Shown piece after piece: positions 61,144 through 64,000 of a DNA stretch of 64,000 nt (positions are counted from its first letter, which is position 1; each line of letters begins with the position of its first letter). The notes under the pieces are model-generated. The model was not told where the DNA came from and made no database searches. It saw nothing but the letters and a program-made list of their open reading frames with translations. Origin of the DNA: Agrococcus lahaulensis DSM 17612. GTDB taxonomy: Bacteria; Actinomycetota; Actinomycetes; Actinomycetales; Microbacteriaceae. The stretch covers positions 558,001-622,000 of the forward strand of contig NZ_AULD01000006.1 in assembly GCF_000425105.1 (NCBI RefSeq). The letters run 5' to 3'. A program made the translations under genes and the position numbers.

Positions 61144-62931
61144 ATGGCTGAGACGAGTTCCGTCACCGACGGCATCCACTACCACCAGCACGACGTCCTC
61201 ATCATCGGCGGCGGCGGCGCGGGCATGCGCGCCGCGATCGAAGCCGCCCCGAAGGCGTCGACCGCCGTCATCACGAAGCTCTACCCGACCCGCTCCCACA
61301 CGGGCGCGGCGCAGGGCGGCATGGCCGCCGCGCTCGCGAACGTCGAGGAGGACAGCAACGAGTGGCACACCTACGACACGGTCAAGGGCGGTGACTACCT
61401 CACCGACCAGGACTCGGCCGAGATCCTGACGCGCGAGGCCATCGACGCGGTCTACGACCTCGAGAACATGGGCCTGCCGTTCAACCGAACGCCGGACGGC
61501 AAGATCGACCAGCGCCGCTTCGGCGGCCACACGCGCGACCACGGCAAGGCGCCCGTGCGCCGCGCGTGCTACGCCGCCGACCGCACCGGCCACATGATCC
61601 TGCAGACGCTGTACCAGAACTGCGTCAAGCACGGCGTCGAGTTCTTCAACGAGTTCTACGCGCTCGACCTCATCATGACCGAGACGCCCGAGGGCAAGCG
61701 CGTCGCGGGCGTCGTCGCCTACGAGCTCGCGACGGGCGAGATCCACGTCTTCCAGGGCAAGGCGGTCGTCTTCGCGACCGGCGGCTTCGGCAAGATCTAC
61801 AAGACCACCTCGAACGCCCACACCCTCACGGGCGACGGCGTCGGCATCATCTGGCGCAAGGGCCTGCCGCTCGAGGACATGGAGTTCTACCAGTTCCACC
61901 CGACGGGCCTCGCGGGCCTCGGCATCCTCCTCACCGAGGGTGCGCGCGGCGAGGGCGCGATCCTCCGCAACGCCTCGGGCGAGCGCTTCATGGAGCGCTA
62001 CGCGCCGACCATCAAGGACCTCGCGCCGCGCGACATCGTCGCGCGCTCGATGGTGCAGGAGGTGCTCGACGGCCGCGGCGCCGGTCCGAACAAGGACTAC
62101 GTCTACCTCGACTGCACCCACCTCGGCGCCGAGGTGCTCGAGACGAAGCTGCCCGACATCACCGAGTTCGCCCGCACCTACCTCGGCGTCGACCCGGTCG
62201 TCGAGCGCGTGCCCGTCTACCCGACCGCGCACTACGCGATGGGCGGCATCCCGACGAACAACGACGCCGAGGTGCTCGCCGACAACGAGACGGTCATCCC
62301 CGGCCTGTACGCGGCCGGCGAATGCGCGTGCGTCTCGGTGCACGGCGCGAACCGCCTCGGCACGAACTCGCTGCTCGACATCAACGTGTTCGGCAAGCGC
62401 GCCGGCAACAACGCCGTCGCCTACGCGAAGACGGCCGACTTCGTCGACCTGCCGGCGGATGCGGCCGACGGCGTCGTGAAGATGCTCGCGCAGCTGCGCG
62501 AGGGCACGGGCACCGAGTCGGTCGCCGAGATCCGCAAGGCCCTGCAGGAGACGATGGACCGCAACGCCCAGGTCTTCCGCACCGAGGAGACGCTGCAGAC
62601 GGCGCTCGCCGACATCGCGAAGCTCCGCTCCCGCTACCCGAACGTGCGCATCCACGACCGCGGGCGGCGCTTCAACACCGACCTGCTCGAGGCCGTCGAG
62701 CTCGGCTTCCTGCTCGACCTCGCGGAGGTCGTCGTCGTCTCGGCGATCAACCGCAAGGAGTCGCGCGGCGCGCACATGCGCGACGACTACCCCACGCGCG
62801 ACGACGTGAACTTCATGCAGCACACGATGGCGTACCGGACGGCCGCCGAGACGGGCGCCAGCCAGGGCATCCGCCTCGACTGGAAGCCGGTGCGCGTGAC
62901 CCACTACCAGCCGACGGAGCGGAAGTACTGA
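61144..62931 (+). CDS. sdhA: Succinate dehydrogenase flavoprotein subunit
   Basis: The 595-residue subunit carries covalent FAD and oxidises succinate. It shows DVLIIGGGGAGMRAAIEA, the flavin-histidine segment TRSHTGAAQGGMAAAL, GGHTRDHGKAPVRRACYA, YQFHPTGLAGLGIL, TEGARGEGA, YAMGGIPTN and GECACVSVHGANRLGTNSL. Length and motif order are canonical. Its TGA shares its last base with the sdhB ATG. Confidence 0.96.
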   Translation: MAETSSVTDGIHYHQHDVLIIGGGGAGMRAAIEAAPKASTAVITKLYPTRSHTGAAQGGMAAALANVEEDSNEWHTYDTVKGGDYLTDQDSAEILTREAIDAVYDLENMGLPFNRTPDGKIDQRRFGGHTRDHGKAPVRRACYAADRTGHMILQTLYQNCVKHGVEFFNEFYALDLIMTETPEGKRVAGVVAYELATGEIHVFQGKAVVFATGGFGKIYKTTSNAHTLTGDGVGIIWRKGLPLEDMEFYQFHPTGLAGLGILLTEGARGEGAILRNASGERFMERYAPTIKDLAPRDIVARSMVQEVLDGRGAGPNKDYVYLDCTHLGAEVLETKLPDITEFARTYLGVDPVVERVPVYPTAHYAMGGIPTNNDAEVLADNETVIPGLYAAGECACVSVHGANRLGTNSLLDINVFGKRAGNNAVAYAKTADFVDLPADAADGVVKMLAQLREGTGTESVAEIRKALQETMDRNAQVFRTEETLQTALADIAKLRSRYPNVRIHDRGRRFNTDLLEAVELGFLLDLAEVVVVSAINRKESRGAHMRDDYPTRDDVNFMQHTMAYRTAAETGASQGIRLDWKPVRVTHYQPTERKY

Positions 62932-63893
62932 TGAGCGACACCCAGCTGCCACAGGGCGACCCGAAGGGCCAGGACTCGGGCGTGCACCCCGCGCACAGCG
63001 GCCCGACCGGCGCGCCGACGCCGATGGCCGACCGCCCCGACACCGCCTCGACCGACGACCAGTCGAGCGCGCACCAGGTCGCCGAGGCCGCCGCGCAGTC
63101 GTCGACCGAGCCGAAGCCGGTCGAGAACGAGTACGACGGCGCCGACCGCGAGACGCAGCCCGCCCCGTCGCACGACGTGCCCGAGTCGTTCAACGTGACC
63201 GTGATCGTGCGCCGCTACGACCCCGAGGTCGACGACGAGCCGCGCTGGGTCGACTACGACGTCCAGATGTACCCGACCGAGCGCATCCTCGACGCCCTCC
63301 ACCGCATCAAGTGGGAGCAGGACCCGAGCCTCGCGTTCCGCCGCTCGTGCGCGCACGGCATCTGCGGCTCCGACGCCATGCGCATCAACGGCAAGAACCG
63401 CCTCGCCTGCAAGGCGCTCGTGAAGGACTTCGACATCTCGAAGCCCATCTACGTCGAGGCGATCAAGGGCCTGCCGCTCGAGAAGGACCTCATCGTCAAC
63501 ATGGAGCCGTTCTTCGACTCCTACCGCGAGATCCAGCCCTTCCTCCAGGCGGCCTCGAAGCCCGAGAAGGAGCGCCACCAGACGATCGCCCAGCGCGAGC
63601 GCTTCGACGACACCACGAAGTGCATCCTGTGCGCGGCGTGCACGACCTCGTGCCCCGTGTTCTGGACCGACGGGCAGTACTTCGGCCCGGCCGCGATCGT
63701 GAACGCGCACCGCTTCATCTTCGACTCGCGCGACGAGGCGAGCCAGGTGCGCCTCGACATCCTCAACGACAAGGAGGGCGTGTGGCGCTGCCGCACGACC
63801 TTCAACTGCACGGATGCGTGCCCGCGCGGCATCCAGGTCACCAAGGCGATCGCAGAGGTCAAGCAGGCGCTCATCTCGGGCGTCAAGCTCTAG
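62931..63893 (+). CDS. sdhB: Succinate dehydrogenase iron-sulfur subunit with long N-terminal extension
   Basis: The 320-residue protein has the three cluster motifs: CAHGICGSDAM with the later C for 2Fe-2S, CILCAACTTSCP for 4Fe-4S, and CTDACPRGI for 3Fe-4S. The conserved domain starts near residue 85 (SFNVTVIVRRYDPE). The first 84 residues are polar and rich in Asp, Pro, Ser and Thr, and most SdhB proteins lack them. ATG 62931 is coupled to sdhA (TGATG); an internal ATG at residue 32 would shorten but not remove the extension. Confidence 0.95.
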   Translation: MSDTQLPQGDPKGQDSGVHPAHSGPTGAPTPMADRPDTASTDDQSSAHQVAEAAAQSSTEPKPVENEYDGADRETQPAPSHDVPESFNVTVIVRRYDPEVDDEPRWVDYDVQMYPTERILDALHRIKWEQDPSLAFRRSCAHGICGSDAMRINGKNRLACKALVKDFDISKPIYVEAIKGLPLEKDLIVNMEPFFDSYREIQPFLQAASKPEKERHQTIAQRERFDDTTKCILCAACTTSCPVFWTDGQYFGPAAIVNAHRFIFDSRDEASQVRLDILNDKEGVWRCRTTFNCTDACPRGIQVTKAIAEVKQALISGVKL

Positions 63894-63938
63894 CGAGCCT
63901 GCCTTCGAAGGGCCCAGGAGATTGTTAGCCTGGCAACG

Positions 63939-63944
63939 TATCGT
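63939..63944 (+). promoter_or_regulatory. -10 box of the last gene
   Basis: TATCGT ends seven bases before ATG 63952, the same leaderless spacing as at many other genes here. Confidence 0.4.
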
Positions 63945-63951
63945 CGCGGCC

Positions 63952-64000
63952 ATGGCTACCGCATCCGAGACCAGGGCCGCGCACTCGAGGAACGGCGCGC
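63952..64000 (+). CDS. N-terminal fragment of an unidentified protein
   Basis: Sixteen codons are visible (MATASETRAAHSRNGA) before the window ends. The start is supported only by its position seven bases after TATCGT. The residues are polar and basic and give no family hint. Confidence 0.4.
   Translation, partial: MATASETRAAHSRNGA

Overview
The window is chromosomal DNA of a very high-GC Gram-positive actinobacterium, most likely a member of the Microbacteriaceae (family level is an inference from gene content and order). The signs are a stand-alone acyl-CoA carboxylase epsilon subunit, a biotin carboxylase/BCCP fusion, an LpdA-type flavoprotein, LytR-CpsA-Psr and rhamnan-type wall polysaccharide genes, manC and a mannosyltransferase beside sdhCDAB, and many genes whose start codon lies 6-8 bases after a TANNNT -10 box (leaderless mRNAs). 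There is no phage, transposase, CRISPR array, tRNA or rRNA, and coding density is very high: no gene-free stretch exceeds about 220 bases.

Layout. 1-16.6 kb is a cell-surface polysaccharide region: the tail of an acyl-CoA dehydrogenase, a polyprenol-phosphate mannose synthase-like enzyme, GT2 + DUF2304, a flippase-like protein + GT2, a secreted five-repeat protein, the rgpF-wzm-wzt-DUF2142 export operon, rmlA, and three glycosyltransferases. 16.6-22.2 kb is a minus-strand chain (birA, PH-domain protein, ugd, purK, then purE, LCP ligase). 22.3-24.1 kb holds the acyl-CoA carboxylase beta and epsilon subunits; 24.1-28.4 kb holds two tandem OatA-like O-acyltransferases. 28.5-35.1 kb carries topoisomerase IB, a flavin monooxygenase, a broken DinB-family gene, an RNA methyltransferase, lactate dehydrogenase, a Maf protein and a glycosidase-like protein. 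35.1-39.5 kb is a heterodimeric ABC exporter with its TetR regulator. 40.5-44.4 kb holds the carboxylase alpha subunit, LpdA and YaeQ. 44.5-57.5 kb is a nucleoside uptake and salvage block (purine nucleoside phosphorylase, phosphosugar mutase, EIIA, adenosine deaminase, thymidine phosphorylase, cytidine deaminase, a BMP-type ABC importer with two lipoprotein receptors). 57.7-60.1 kb is a divergent manC / mannosyltransferase pair, and 60.2-63.9 kb is sdhCDAB.

How they work together. ManC, RmlA and Ugd supply GDP-mannose, dTDP-glucose (towards dTDP-rhamnose) and UDP-glucuronate; the glycosyltransferases, flippase and Wzm/Wzt exporter would assemble and export surface glycans, and the LCP protein would attach them to peptidoglycan. 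The nucleoside block imports nucleosides and cleaves them to bases and pentose phosphates.

The least explained signals are: (i) a family of four ~75-bp structured repeats at 30.7, 31.2, 43.8 and 47.0 kb that keep one two-hairpin fold while the stem sequences change by paired substitutions, one copy breaking a DinB-family gene and another sitting beside a duplicated gene end; (ii) a 16-bp near-palindrome shared by the promoters of the two separated acyl-CoA carboxylase genes; (iii) a PHO-box-like tandem 11-mer between manC and the mannosyltransferase gene; (iv) a perfect 18-bp palindrome inside the promoter spacer of the TetR gene.
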